From Nemertoderma westbladi (lineage: Eukaryota; Xenacoelomorpha; Nemertodermatida; Nemertodermatidae): a stretch of 48,085 bases of DNA. The notes beneath the pieces are model-generated. The model ran no database searches. It saw only the letters and a list, made by a program, of their open reading frames with translations, and was not told the DNA's origin. Location of the stretch: contig JAUCBJ010008777.1 of NCBI GenBank assembly GCA_032718475.1, forward strand, positions 1-48,085, given 5' to 3'. This document shows, in pieces, positions 21,266 to 31,822 of the stretch (the stretch's first letter is position 1; the number at the start of each line of letters is the position of its first letter). The translations under genes were made by a program, and so were the position numbers.

Positions 21266-21343
21266 CCGCTCCCAGAAAATGGGATTTGAGTCTATAAAAT
21301 ATACAAAATCACAGTTTCTAATATACGTAAATACTCTAAACAG

Positions 21344-22237
21344 TTAGTCTTTCTTGCGCGGACGGCGTTTACGCAGTTTTTTAAAGCTAGCCAGAGTCCT
21401 TTTCTCTTTGGGGCGAGCCACTTTACAAGGAGGGCTATAACTCCGGGGTGAAGGGTGCAATATGATTGCATCAGAGGGTGTAGGATTATGGTCGGTGTAT
21501 CCGCCAGTCGAAGTACCGGGTTGATTGACATCGACGTCAGGGGAGAGGGGTCTAACGGCTTTGAGAGCTCGTTTCAAGACAGCCGCTCTTACGGGTCCTT
21601 TACGAGTGGTCTGAACGAGAGCCTTGGGTGGACCATAGGCAGTCAGAAACCTCCGGGGTTTAATGGTTCTTTCCAACTCGCGTTCGAGGGCTCGGTATTC
21701 GTAAGGCCGCCGATATACTTCCTGTAACTCGGGGTGTGAGTTAACAAATAAGCCTCCATAGTCCGGGTCCTGACGGATATAATTGATTAAGCTATAGGAA
21801 TGAAGGTCGCTAGGATTAACACTCCTGAGAAATTTACGTACGAACTTGGTTGAAATACATTCTCCGACGCGCTTCAGTAGTTCGTAACTTGATATGCGTG
21901 ATTTCTGTTCGACAGAAGCGAATAGATAAGGATGGAACGCATAAACTCCTTCGTAAGCGTGTCCGGGATAATAGCGATGGCGCGAATCACAATGTAAATC
22001 AGCGTTCGCTTCCCAAGCTCTAATGTAACGTAGTGTGATCATTTCATCTACGCTTTCCAAATCGTGATTAAAAGGGCAATCGAAACTGGCGTGTCCCTTT
22101 AGTTGACAATGGTGACATTGAGTCATAAATTGAGGGCAAACCGCAAAAATGTGCAAATTATTAAATCTGCAATACGCGCAATAAATTTCCATCGCCGGTT
22201 GTTCGTGGAAATAGGAACAGCGGACGTTTGTGTCCAT
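21344..22237 (-). CDS. BEL ORF3, main part: zinc-knuckle accessory protein
   Basis: Unrecognised family. 297 codons from the first Met, but the frame is open upstream to about 22400, giving roughly 50 more residues before it meets the frame of the N-terminal piece. Visible: YCAYCRFNNLHIFAVC (C-x2-C-x5-H-x4-C) at residues 19-34, then CHHCQLKGHASFDC, a canonical C-x2-C-x4-H-x4-C knuckle, at about 42-55. A predicted mostly helical middle follows. The C-terminus is very basic (KKLRKRRPRKKD, with another Arg/Lys cluster at KARPKEKRT), compatible with nuclear targeting or RNA binding. No signal peptide or membrane segment, so not an envelope. It lies between the structured module and the 3' LTR. 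Confidence 0.75.
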   Translation of the reverse strand: MDTNVRCSYFHEQPAMEIYCAYCRFNNLHIFAVCPQFMTQCHHCQLKGHASFDCPFNHDLESVDEMITLRYIRAWEANADLHCDSRHRYYPGHAYEGVYAFHPYLFASVEQKSRISSYELLKRVGECISTKFVRKFLRSVNPSDLHSYSLINYIRQDPDYGGLFVNSHPELQEVYRRPYEYRALERELERTIKPRRFLTAYGPPKALVQTTRKGPVRAAVLKRALKAVRPLSPDVDVNQPGTSTGGYTDHNPTPSDAIILHPSPRSYSPPCKVARPKEKRTLASFKKLRKRRPRKKD

Positions 22238-22386
22238 GGGCGTAACATGGTCTCTCGATGCGCATAACCGACTACGTTGCTGAGAAACATAGTTGGCATG
22301 GCGATAATCGTACGCAGTGAGACACTGTGGACCTTGATACGGATGTAATCGTTGTCGCTGTTCCGGGCGCGATAGGCTGAATCTCC

Positions 22387-22785
22387 TCAGATTCTAGGCA
22401 TATTGGTTCGTCTTACCAGTCTGTTACGAATAGAATTTTCGTGACCTATTCTCGGTTTATCGTTACGACTCCGCTGGGTATGATATTTAAATAGAACCAT
22501 TTCCCTTTCGGTGTCTACATCGTCCGTATCATGTAAATCGATAGGATGGCTGGTAGTTAGGAAGTCCATATACACACTATTACGATGCGTATAGCGAGCG
22601 GTGAATTTTCGATAGTCCAATTCACGCGTAAGTTGCTCTTGGGACATCGGCGGTTCGATATAACGACCATCGTCTTCCGTAATGGTTGGATCGGTTTCAC
22701 CGCGTATCAAGCTATCCACAAATGCTTGTAAAGGTAGAGTATATCGCTCCCTGATACCAAGATCATCTTCTATCAACTCCGTCAT
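22387..22785 (-). CDS. BEL ORF3, N-terminal part
   Basis: 132 codons starting MTELIEDDLGIRERYTLPLQ. The same start and first 53 codons occur in BEL copy 1, which supports this ATG. Acidic first half (EDDG, DLHDTDDVDTE), basic end (RSRNDKPR, RNRLVRR), no known domain. It stops at TGA just where the open frame of the downstream piece begins to overlap it, so a single-base slip would join both into about 480 residues. That slip may be mutation or programmed frameshifting; copy 1 is deleted here and cannot decide. Confidence 0.75.
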   Translation of the reverse strand: MTELIEDDLGIRERYTLPLQAFVDSLIRGETDPTITEDDGRYIEPPMSQEQLTRELDYRKFTARYTHRNSVYMDFLTTSHPIDLHDTDDVDTEREMVLFKYHTQRSRNDKPRIGHENSIRNRLVRRTNMPRI

Positions 22786-24414
22786 ATCTGCTATCTGAGT
22801 TCATTAATATCGAAATGAGTTTATATTTAGGCGAGCAGGCGTCGCTGCCTACCTTTCTTTGCCCAAGGACAGTGGGATTCTCAGCGCCGATGTACCGTCG
22901 TCGAGGTGTTTACGCCAACATGTAGCAACATCACGACAACGATAACCGGCACAAGTCACTCCACTGTCCGTCCCAAAGGCTTGAATCCACTTTAGGTTCT
23001 TTCTATAGGAGAGTTGGGCTACTTTCACAATTGCGACTAGCTACTGTAAACACACCTTAGCAGTAACATTCACCTACAAACGCACAAATTCCACACAACT
23101 GTCACCAATTGTACACATACAGGCCATTTGTCCGTTAGTCAGTGCCTTCCAGAATGTCACGTTATTACTGTGTATCTTTGGATACTAACAGTGTGCTATG
23201 TATTCTCTATGCTATGCAATGTGACAAGCTTTCTATTGTTCTCTTAACTTGCTTCTAATTCTAGCGTGGGTGTTGCTATGGTGACATTATGGAATGCTAG
23301 CGGTAGAATTAGGGTAATTCTCATGCATACAGATCTGGGATGCTATTTAATAATAATTCTTTAATTGTCAATATCCTCTTTATGTATGATTTTATTAATT
23401 TTATCGGCTATTGACTATATGTGGGAGATTCTCGCACTTTAATACACTCAATAGGATGAATCTCCGCTCCCATGATCTATTAATTAATGGAATTTTGGGA
23501 ATGTTATAAATTGTACAAAATGACAATTTATGAAATTCAGTTAATGTATGAATTTAAATTTATTCCCGTGAATTTTATTATTTGATGTTAAAATTGACAC
23601 AATTTGATTCCAGAGCAGGTCTGGGGACATAGGATCCTTAATTCTATGAAATTTGTCTTTTAAGAGTATCGGTAAGTGCTACGATATCTTAATCGACTAG
23701 AATTGTTAACGGATCTGAATTTTACAGATTTTAATAAATATTAAATTAATATTTAAGATGGGCACCGATTTATTCCAGAGCTTGTCTGGGGACGTTAACC
23801 ACTGATTCTAGAATTTGTCTTTCAAGTATATCGGTGGGTGCCGCGATATCTTAATCGACTAGAATTACAGATGGTCAAAAGTTTAACAGATTTATTTGCG
23901 TTTTACGCTACTGTTATATGGACATCACGCTACTATATGTATTATTTAATATAAGGTAGAAGAGCAATATCGCACGAAGCAATGTCAGTGTGAAGAGGCA
24001 AGTCGTTTCCAAGGTCTACCCAGAGCTTGGTTTAGCCGAGACACGAGGATCTGAACTTTGCATTCCTAATACTCTGCCTACCAATAATACTTGAATATAG
24101 TAGTGGCTTTATTGTACTTTAAGAAGTACGGATATTTCATCTTACTGTAGTCACGTATTTATAATATGATACGGACAGTAAGGAAAGAGAAAAATAATTG
24201 TTTTCTCGCCGTCGCACTAAATATATTATAAGTAATTACGTATGTAATAAACACTAATATATTGCACTAATCTACTAAATAATCACTAAAAATAACATTC
24301 TACTAAATAAAATTAAATAAAACGATTATAATAAAATTACATAATAATACATACATAAATATAAAATAAAAACAAATATAAAATGATATAGTCACACGCC
24401 CACTCCATATGTTA
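22786..24414 (-). other. BEL copy 2 structured non-coding module between pol and ORF3
   Basis: 1.6 kb without a gene, conserved with copy 1 (12672-14101). The duplicated 110-bp repeats are at about 23755-23865 and 23591-23704. The CCAGA/TCTGG hairpin arms are unchanged in both repeats of both copies, whereas the five loop bases vary (CAAGT, CATGC, CAAGC, CCTGC). The long-range pairs GGAGATTC/GAATCTCC and CTAATTCTA/TAGAATTAG are also kept. About 220 bp next to ORF3 is present only in this copy, because copy 1 has a LINE there. Confidence 0.65.
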
Positions 24415-26613
24415 TTACGTTATGGAGTCCCTAGATATTTGTCGGATTAGGGAAGTGGTCGTAGGAAGAGTATCTTGCCTTCCATAGTTTCCGGACAGTT
24501 TTTGGTCTCTTTCCAGTAAACATAAACGACTAGCTTGGCGATTGAGTTGTTGTGTTACTTTCTCCGCTCCCTTGGCCTGTCTAACCTCCGCCGTGGTAAG
24601 ATGAGGAGGCCATTCTTCTTCTTCTTTACTTAAGAAGTCGGATCCACCTAACCAGCCTGGAGTATCTATCCGTTCTTGAGGAGTTGCTCCTCTGGAAGCG
24701 ATGTCGGCTGGATTAATCGTCCCAAGGCAATGTCTCCATTGATCTACATTGGAGTTAATATCGTCATTATCTGAGGAGTATGGTGTTCCCTCAGTTGGAT
24801 CGCCCACATCACTGCTCTCCACTTCCCATTCCTTTACTTGGTATACCTGTTGTTGAGGTAATCTCTCTTTGAGAGTTCTACGGGAAGGGCCAGTGAAGTA
24901 CCAACCTACTCTAGTTCTTACCGCATAGGTTTGTAATGGCTGCGGTTGAGCAGGCCGTTTCTCCAATGTCTCGAGCGCCTCATGCGCGTTTTGGCCGATG
25001 AGTATTTGCACTCCAGGATAATCTGTCTGGAATCGAGGTATCTTAAGATGTTGGATGCTCTCATCCTCGTCCCAATTATAAAGGTCTGCTTGGGTAGTAG
25101 CGAAGTTCTTTATAGCCACCATTTTTACTGACCTTATACTTTGTGTTCCTAATTTATCCTGGGGGGTGGACAACGCACCTACATAGTAATCTGCCGTTAT
25201 GGTAGATTTCCAAACCTGCATAATTCCTGACATATTCAATTTAGTCCGGAATTTGGGTTGTCCAGCAAAAATATCTTCGGCTAGTTCTTGATCGATGAAT
25301 GTTCCTGTGCTGCCGGAGTCAAGGAGGGCGTTCACTATGTAACTTTTGTTAGGACCATGAACTCTTACCTGCACTACAGGAAATTCTCTGATTCCTACGT
25401 TGGAAGTTGGAGCTTTCCAAGATGGTTGTTTGGCAAAAGTAGTTGGGGGAAACTCATTGTTGGTGTCCTTTTCATAAGTAAGTGCTCGATACACTCCGGT
25501 ATTGATTAGATAACAGGATTCGTTGGCGTCGGAGAATTCGTCAGTATAGAATCCTTCCATCTCAGACTCCTGATCAGTGTCATTTACATCACTGAATTGG
25601 ACATGTAGTTCGGGCTCACTTACCTGACTCTGTTTGTCTCGTTCGAACTCACTGTGTAACAAGATGTGATGTTTCGCGCCACACTTTGCACACTTTACGT
25701 CGGAGTAACAGGTTCGCCGTTGGTGTCCTGATCTGAGGCAATTATAGCATAACCGCTTATTCCACAGGACTGTACGTCTGTCTACAAGAGATTTCTTTAG
25801 AAATTCAGCACACGCACTCAAACGGTGGGGCCCGTCACACAGCGCACATTTTGGTTTGATGTTACTCACCTTACCTTGGGTAACGTTATGCACTCTCGTT
25901 CTTTCTTCGGGCTTTCTTCCGTGAATTATCTTAGGAGACGTAGGAGGAGTTGTTGTTACCTGTTCTCTCCTGTCACTGGTTCGAGACTTGTATTTACTTA
26001 CGTCTTTATAGGTCTTGTTGTCATAGTAAGATTTTGCTGTGTCTTTCCCGCTGTCCTCTTCTTGAGAAGCTTGGCTTTCGCCGTCGTCAGTATAACACAC
26101 TGTTATTATCCTTCTCCTAGAAACGGGTTTCTCACTTACCTTATTTTCCGATGTTTTCTCTCTGGACTGCTTTATGAGTTGTAATTTAACTTCACTATCT
26201 AAGAAGGACATGAGATCAGCCATGGTAGGGCTTCGTCGTTGTTGTTCATTCATGTACAACACTTTCTTGTCCCAGCGTGTACATACTCCACCCTTAGGTA
26301 AAGTAGATACTACTGCTGCAATAACCATGGAACTCTGATATTCATGAGACTTACCTAACCAGTCCAATTGTCTACAGATTTCCTGAATTTCATCGGAAAA
26401 CTCTATAATCCCGTTACTAAGGAAGTGTCGGGGGGCTACTAATTTTGCATACAAATACTTAGCTATGTTATCCTTGTTACCATACCTGATGTTTAATGTA
26501 TCCCAAACTTGTCTTAATCCATCTGGATGTCCAATAAACTTTAACGCCATTAACTTGGGAGGTCCTTCCAAGCACTTGATGAGGAACCTAAGTTTCTCTC
26601 CGTTAGATAGCAC
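24415..26613 (-). CDS. BEL copy 2 Gag C-terminus, protease, deletion joints and Pol tail
   Basis: 732 codons. Capsid-like DUF1759 region first (LEGPPKLMALKFIGHP, RYGN). The zinc block is at about 254-320 (CALCDGPHRLSAC, CYNCLRSGHQRRTC, CAKCGAKHHILLH). Protease has DSG in NALLDSGSTGTFID at about 431 and ends at RTRVGWYFTGPSRRTL. At about 624 the SNVDQ-WRHC joint replaces RT and RNase H, as in copy 1. At about 690 a second joint (KGAEKV to TQQLNRQ) removes linker and integrase, about 1.7 kb relative to copy 1, leaving the Pol tail LCLLERD...RDSIT. The first codon listed follows a frameshift from the upstream Gag frame. The product would be Gag plus protease only. Confidence 0.88.
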   Translation of the reverse strand: MLSNGEKLRFLIKCLEGPPKLMALKFIGHPDGLRQVWDTLNIRYGNKDNIAKYLYAKLVAPRHFLSNGIIEFSDEIQEICRQLDWLGKSHEYQSSMVIAAVVSTLPKGGVCTRWDKKVLYMNEQQRRSPTMADLMSFLDSEVKLQLIKQSREKTSENKVSEKPVSRRRIITVCYTDDGESQASQEEDSGKDTAKSYYDNKTYKDVSKYKSRTSDRREQVTTTPPTSPKIIHGRKPEERTRVHNVTQGKVSNIKPKCALCDGPHRLSACAEFLKKSLVDRRTVLWNKRLCYNCLRSGHQRRTCYSDVKCAKCGAKHHILLHSEFERDKQSQVSEPELHVQFSDVNDTDQESEMEGFYTDEFSDANESCYLINTGVYRALTYEKDTNNEFPPTTFAKQPSWKAPTSNVGIREFPVVQVRVHGPNKSYIVNALLDSGSTGTFIDQELAEDIFAGQPKFRTKLNMSGIMQVWKSTITADYYVGALSTPQDKLGTQSIRSVKMVAIKNFATTQADLYNWDEDESIQHLKIPRFQTDYPGVQILIGQNAHEALETLEKRPAQPQPLQTYAVRTRVGWYFTGPSRRTLKERLPQQQVYQVKEWEVESSDVGDPTEGTPYSSDNDDINSNVDQWRHCLGTINPADIASRGATPQERIDTPGWLGGSDFLSKEEEEWPPHLTTAEVRQAKGAEKVTQQLNRQASRLCLLERDQKLSGNYGRQDTLPTTTSLIRQISRDSIT

Positions 26614-28529
26614 AGAGTTCTGTATCTAGCCATCTGACGCGTAAAGCTTTCTTGGGCCATCGTGTTATTTAATATCGAATTATCGGTATATAAATTTCTC
26701 GGATCATTATCAGGTCTATAGGGAATATCATTAACAACAGGTCTATAATCACCCTTAATAGGGTTTGCTATAGGAGTTTCTACTTCACTAGCAGTATAGA
26801 TGCGTGTAGGCTCCACACCTTGCGCATGTAGTACTTCAGACCTAACAGGTTGACACAATGTTACAGGGGGTATTGGTATGCCCTTTTGTATATTGACTAA
26901 TTTGTCGCGTTCTAGTGCGATACTTTGCTGCACTTCTTGCAACTCTGCTCTACCTTCCCTTACTGTTCCCTTAAGCTGGTGGACAGTCTCCTGCATCTGT
27001 CCGAGCAGGAGGTTCATCCCCCGCCGTCCCTCCTCTACCCACTCAACCGCCGAAGCGGGAGTCGCCAACATTGTAGCGGGCTGACGCGGGACGACGGGAG
27101 ACAAATCTTTGATTCCTCTCTCAATGCTCAGGACAGGGGTATTCGCATGGACTGTTCCACCGGGTACAGGCAGTGTAGTACTGTGTAAAGGGAATTTAGA
27201 GTTAAGCTCTGGAAGTGCAGGGGTCTCTAGCACAGGAGTGACTTTGGGAACGACAGGCCTAATTATTTCAGGCTCATCGACTATAGTAGGGAGTCTTTTG
27301 ACCTGAAGAAATTGTTCTATGGGTTCTACACTACCTAAGTCTGTGCTAGTTAGTTGTCTTTTAACAGCTGGGGGCAAATCAGGCAATTTGTGACGGTAAG
27401 ATGTTTTTCTACGCCTGCTTAGACGAGATCTATTTCCTCCGCCTTCAGGATCGGTGGTTTCGCTTTCCTCCGATGAAGTATAGCCCTGGCGTTTGGGAGT
27501 AGATTTTCTCATTATCTGCATGTGACTAGCAGTTAACTTTTTATTTATGTTGTCTTGCGTCTCTTGCAGCTTCTCCAACTCCAGTTGGGTAGTCTGCTCA
27601 GACGCTCTTCGTTCTGCTTCTGCTACTGCCTTTTTCGCCCTTGCTTCTCCTTCTGCCATGGCCGCCTTTGCTTCTGCCGCCGCTGCCTTTCTTTGTATTT
27701 CTGCTTCTGCCATGGCCGCCTTTGCTTCTGCCGCCGCTGCCTTTCTTTGTATTTCTGCTTCTGCCATGGCCGCCTTTGCTTCTGCCGCCGCTGCCTTTCT
27801 TTGTATTTCAGCTTCGGCTTCTGCGATTGCCGCTGCCTTTTGGACCTCTATCCGCCTTTTCTTTACTTGTTCTTCTTGGACTCTAGTGAGGCGGAGTTTT
27901 TCATCAAATTCAGCTTGATTAGCCGCCAACATTTCAGCATCGATTGCGTCCAACACAAGCTTGGTTCCTTCACTATTAGGGCGAAGTCCAGACAGTCGTC
28001 TCCTCAACTCTTCGTCTCCTATGAATCGCTGATAGTCTGACAGATAGATGTCAATGGCGTCTCTAGTTCGCGGCTTCTCTGCTGATGTTAATTCGCTTTC
28101 CACTTCGCTTTCCACTTGAGAAGAAGTGGCGTCGGTTGATTCTTCATAGGTTGGCCGTTCATCATAAACCGTATCCACCATCTTCGCTCCGCGTTCGGGC
28201 GTCCGCTCAGCAGTATCCGAACTACTGGAGCTATCGGGCCGCTGAGAACTAGGTTCTAGGCTAGGATGTTGCTGCTGTTTGACAGCGGCTTCTTGATTCC
28301 GCTTGACTTGGGCCCGAGTACCGATGATAGACCTATGTTGTTCTACTAGCCTAGGGTCTGACACTACTACTGTAGGGATGGCCTTTTTTACAATAGTAGG
28401 TGACTTAGACTTGGATCTAGGATGTTCTATACTTGGATCTGGGTCACTGATCTTTTTAAGGCACTGTCTAACAGTCATTCTAACACTTTCTAAGAGACTA
28501 TCCGACAGTGATTGGGTTGTGTCTGACAT
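26550..28529 (-). CDS. BEL copy 2 Gag, N-terminal two thirds
   Basis: 659 codons beginning MSDTTQSLSDSLLESVRM, the true Gag start by comparison with copy 1. Order: Ser-rich N-terminus with TPERGAKM; acidic spacer; RRRLSGLRPNSEG; an Ala/Glu/Lys coiled coil with three exact 18-residue units (54-bp DNA repeats, 27650-27810); a Pro-rich linker; and an invariant ESFTRQMAR. Just after that motif, about 90 bp present in copy 1 are deleted, which shifts the frame and ends this frame at 26550, while the next Gag frame opens at 26613. Gag is therefore broken once. Confidence 0.88.
   Translation of the reverse strand: MSDTTQSLSDSLLESVRMTVRQCLKKISDPDPSIEHPRSKSKSPTIVKKAIPTVVVSDPRLVEQHRSIIGTRAQVKRNQEAAVKQQQHPSLEPSSQRPDSSSSSDTAERTPERGAKMVDTVYDERPTYEESTDATSSQVESEVESELTSAEKPRTRDAIDIYLSDYQRFIGDEELRRRLSGLRPNSEGTKLVLDAIDAEMLAANQAEFDEKLRLTRVQEEQVKKRRIEVQKAAAIAEAEAEIQRKAAAAEAKAAMAEAEIQRKAAAAEAKAAMAEAEIQRKAAAAEAKAAMAEGEARAKKAVAEAERRASEQTTQLELEKLQETQDNINKKLTASHMQIMRKSTPKRQGYTSSEESETTDPEGGGNRSRLSRRRKTSYRHKLPDLPPAVKRQLTSTDLGSVEPIEQFLQVKRLPTIVDEPEIIRPVVPKVTPVLETPALPELNSKFPLHSTTLPVPGGTVHANTPVLSIERGIKDLSPVVPRQPATMLATPASAVEWVEEGRRGMNLLLGQMQETVHQLKGTVREGRAELQEVQQSIALERDKLVNIQKGIPIPPVTLCQPVRSEVLHAQGVEPTRIYTASEVETPIANPIKGDYRPVVNDIPYRPDNDPRNLYTDNSILNNTMAQESFTRQMARYRTLCYLTERNLGSSSSAWKDLPS
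27645..27815. repeat. 54-bp tandem repeat in gag (three units)
   Basis: Three nearly identical 54-bp units encoding an 18-residue Ala/Glu/Lys coiled-coil block (AEIQRKAAAAEAKAAM-type). Copy 1 has shorter, differently arranged repeats at the same place, so the coil length is evolving by unit gain and loss. Confidence 0.9.
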
Positions 28530-30761
28530 GTTTGTTTACACAGTTGAATGCCTACGGCTATAAATACAGTTAAAGCAAGTCTAGCAATTCAGTATCACTG
28601 TTAGCCTAGTACCGGTAATTACAGTATTAGAATACCGGTATATACTTATAGTGTGTATAAGTATTGTAAACTAGTTTTGTCACAGAGTACCGGTATATAA
28701 ATTTAGCACAAATATATATAAATATATAATAGGCCTATCGTGAATACCGGTATACAGCTGACACTTATAGTATATATAAGTATAATTATTACAGACTAGA
28801 ATTAATTACAGAATACCGGTATGATTTCAGCTCAAATTTATAGAAATAAATATAATAAGCCTATGGTAAATACCGGTATGTCAATTATTTTAGTATAATT
28901 GAATTTCTGAATACTTTAGGGTTACTTGGTTACTTTAACTTACTTTGTTACCGTTATTTAAGCAGTAGTCCAACTGATATTGAGACCTAGTTGTTGTATG
29001 GCAGGCCTACTACTTATAAATCGTTTGAGTTGATTTATAATATTTATATACCCGTTTAAAATGGGTTTATGTCAATATTTGAAATAAATGTTATTATTTC
29101 TGGGGGGTCACTACACAGAAGCTGTGCGCTCTCAGTGAAGTGCTACCTATGGGACACTAAAACAGATAATTCTAATTTACCTAAGTTACTTAATACTACA
29201 AATTACCTACGATACGGGTGAGATTAAATCTCTAATTGAACACAACAAAAATATTACGTACGAAATTTTTAGGGCAAATTTACAGGGAATCTACAAACCA
29301 GCCTAACAAAGGGTTAGAGTCCTGGTTATTACAACGGACAGGGTACTACGGTATTTGAAAATAATAAGTAGTAGTAAATATATTGCACTGTCCAGATAGG
29401 AAAATACCACCGCCTGACGACCTATAGCCGTATCGCTACAGGTACTACGTTATGTATCACGGATTGTTCCTACCTAGAAGTTAATTATCGCGGACTACCA
29501 GATCCAGCGTGCCTATTAACCACTTTACAACACAAATATACTGCCTACACACTAATTACTTCGGAAAGCACTGTACACTAAACCCTAAATTAGGTACAAG
29601 TACTGGTATAACAAATAATCAGTAGTTAAATATACTTGAACAGTTAAAAGAACCACGGCATCTGCTGGAGTGACCGGTGCACAAAATCACCAGTCTTTAC
29701 CTACGCCAAGCAGCCCGTGTAGTACCGGGGTTAATTTAACTATAACGGTATGTGTAACAAACACAATTACTGTAGGAATAAACTTGGGGACATGAATGTT
29801 GCGAATAATCGCATAAACTCTGAATAATAAATATTACGCTACCCGTACAGAATACTCAAACAAAATACAAACCAAACACTGGCAGACTACCACCAAGCCT
29901 AAATAAACTACTGTATGTGCAGATTCCAAAATCGTTAGTTAGTATGCGTTCTAACACGGTAGTACGACTTATTCTTTAAGAGGGGATTGACCTTACAGCA
30001 ATGGCTGCCCCAACTTACTAACTGGCGCTCTATCGGACAAACTCTACACACGCAGCAATCTCTTCAGACCTAATAATAGCTAGACAACAATCCAGCCTAC
30101 AAAATATCTGAGTAATAACTATTACGGTACCTGAACAGACTACACAAACAAACACAAGCCAAAACGCTGGCAGAATACTGTCAAGCCTAAAATAAACTAC
30201 AGTATGTGCAGATTCCAAAATCGTTAGTTAGTATGCGTTCTAACACGGTAGTACGACTTATTCTTTAAGAGGGGATTGACCTTACACTCAAGTTGCCCCA
30301 ACTTACTAACTGGCACTCTATCGGACAAACTCTACACACGCCGTAATCTCTCCAAACCCAACAACAATCTAACAACAGTCCGGCCTACAATTATCTGAAC
30401 AATCTGAGCAGACTTACACGTCTTCAGCTCAATATTAACTTACTAGGAAATAAAACTGACAGAAATAGACCTAAGTAAAATCCCAATAAAAACCAGGCGT
30501 CCCCGATTTAATATCGAGACCTACCGGTATACAATAATCAAATCGAATAATACTAATGTACTTATACTGGAAGTACCGGTTAGGACAGTTGGGCCTACTG
30601 GCCTACAGAAGTACCGGTTCTGGCAGTTGGACCTACGGACCTACAGCAGTACCGGTTCTGGCAGTTGGGCCTACTGACCTACAGAAGTACCGGTTCAGGT
30701 TTACCGGTTGACCGGTACTTTCAACTTTATTGCTTACTGCAATAAAGTCAATAACTGTTAT
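28530..30761 (-). other. Long 5' leader of BEL copy 2
   Basis: 2.2 kb without a convincing gene, homologous to the copy 1 leader. It contains a 288-bp tandem duplication (about 29822-30109 and 30110-30397) of a segment that is single in copy 1. It also has three 41-bp units at about 30575-30710, each carrying GTACCGGTTCTGGCAGTTGG-like sequence. TATACCGGTATTC words recur near gag. It starts next to the LTR with ATAACAGTTATTG, like copy 1. Confidence 0.7.
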
Positions 30762-31609
30762 TGTACGCGCTTTTGAAGACCTTTAGCAGTTTAACCTGCC
30801 AAAATTTATATGTCTTTTGATTTATAAATATACTTTAGAAGATGACAAATATTTAATACCAATAAACACAACATTAGCAGAAGCCAGCCTAGTGCGCGTC
30901 CATTCACCCGCTGGATAATCCCGGGAGGCTGGATTCTGTCGGCTTAGATTATTATTGCAGTGAAGCTTACGGTATTGTATTATTCGATTGATCGTTAATA
31001 ATTAATTTCTGACTAATATTATTCACTTTCGGGAAATATTAACAGTTCCTTTTAGGACGTGGCGCTCTATCTAAGTAAACAGAGATATGACTTATACTAA
31101 TCACAACGGTAAGTCGGTAAGGCTTATGATTCACGTATGAGGCGCATTCTTTAGGAAATGCTTAGTTATCAGCCACAATCATGCACACTACCGGTAACGC
31201 ACAATACTGCTCACTAATTTGCCGACCGTCAATGAATTTTATCATATATAAAGAGAATAGCAACGGACTCATGTAGGGCTTATCAAATAGCATTAAATTC
31301 AATACACACCACAATAATATAAGTCGCAATCGCTATATATATAACCCGCCTCTCTAACCTGTAGTGTATCAAGAAAATTGGGAAATTTGGGTTCTTTATA
31401 AATGTTCTCCAAATAATATTCAATCCACTGATATAAGATATGACAACAGTAAAAACATTAAGACGGTAGGTTAAGATATGATATGAACAGATATGTACAG
31501 CGATATGCACTGATATGGACCGATAACAGTTATACGCTCTATAATCTTAAGCCTACTAATGTTTCTTCTAAAGTATGAAAAGAATTAACTCTAGAGCCGG
31601 TGTTTCTGG

Positions 31610-31782
31610 TTTAGCGTCAGGCTAAATTGTGAAGTTATAATAATAAGATTTGTTAAGAGTTGCACAAGTCAGTAAGTCTGTACTGAAGAGGTACCGGTAC
31701 ATAGCCTACAACCCGAATCCTAGAGTGTTGCTAGGCAACCGTGTCAACAACCCAACTCCATATCTCACCCCTGTACGCCACA
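31610..31782 (-). repeat. Gypsy 3' LTR
   Basis: 173 bp; on the minus strand it begins TGTGGCGTACAGG and ends ACGCTAAA. It differs from the other LTR at two positions by eye (CAGGCTAAATT versus CAGGCCAAATT, and AACTCCATATC versus AACTCAATATC), indicating recent insertion. Confidence 0.95.
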
Positions 31783-31822
31783 ATGCTCCCCCCAGTGTAA
31801 GGAAATGAAACGAGAAGGTAAC

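Noticed and set aside
21344-22237. ORF3 as an envelope-like gene
   Set aside because: No signal peptide, no transmembrane helix, and zinc knuckles with a basic tail argue for a nucleic-acid-binding protein.
27547-28040. Plus-strand Leu/Pro/Phe-rich frames that look like membrane proteins
   Set aside because: Shadows of the minus-strand Gag coiled-coil repeat.
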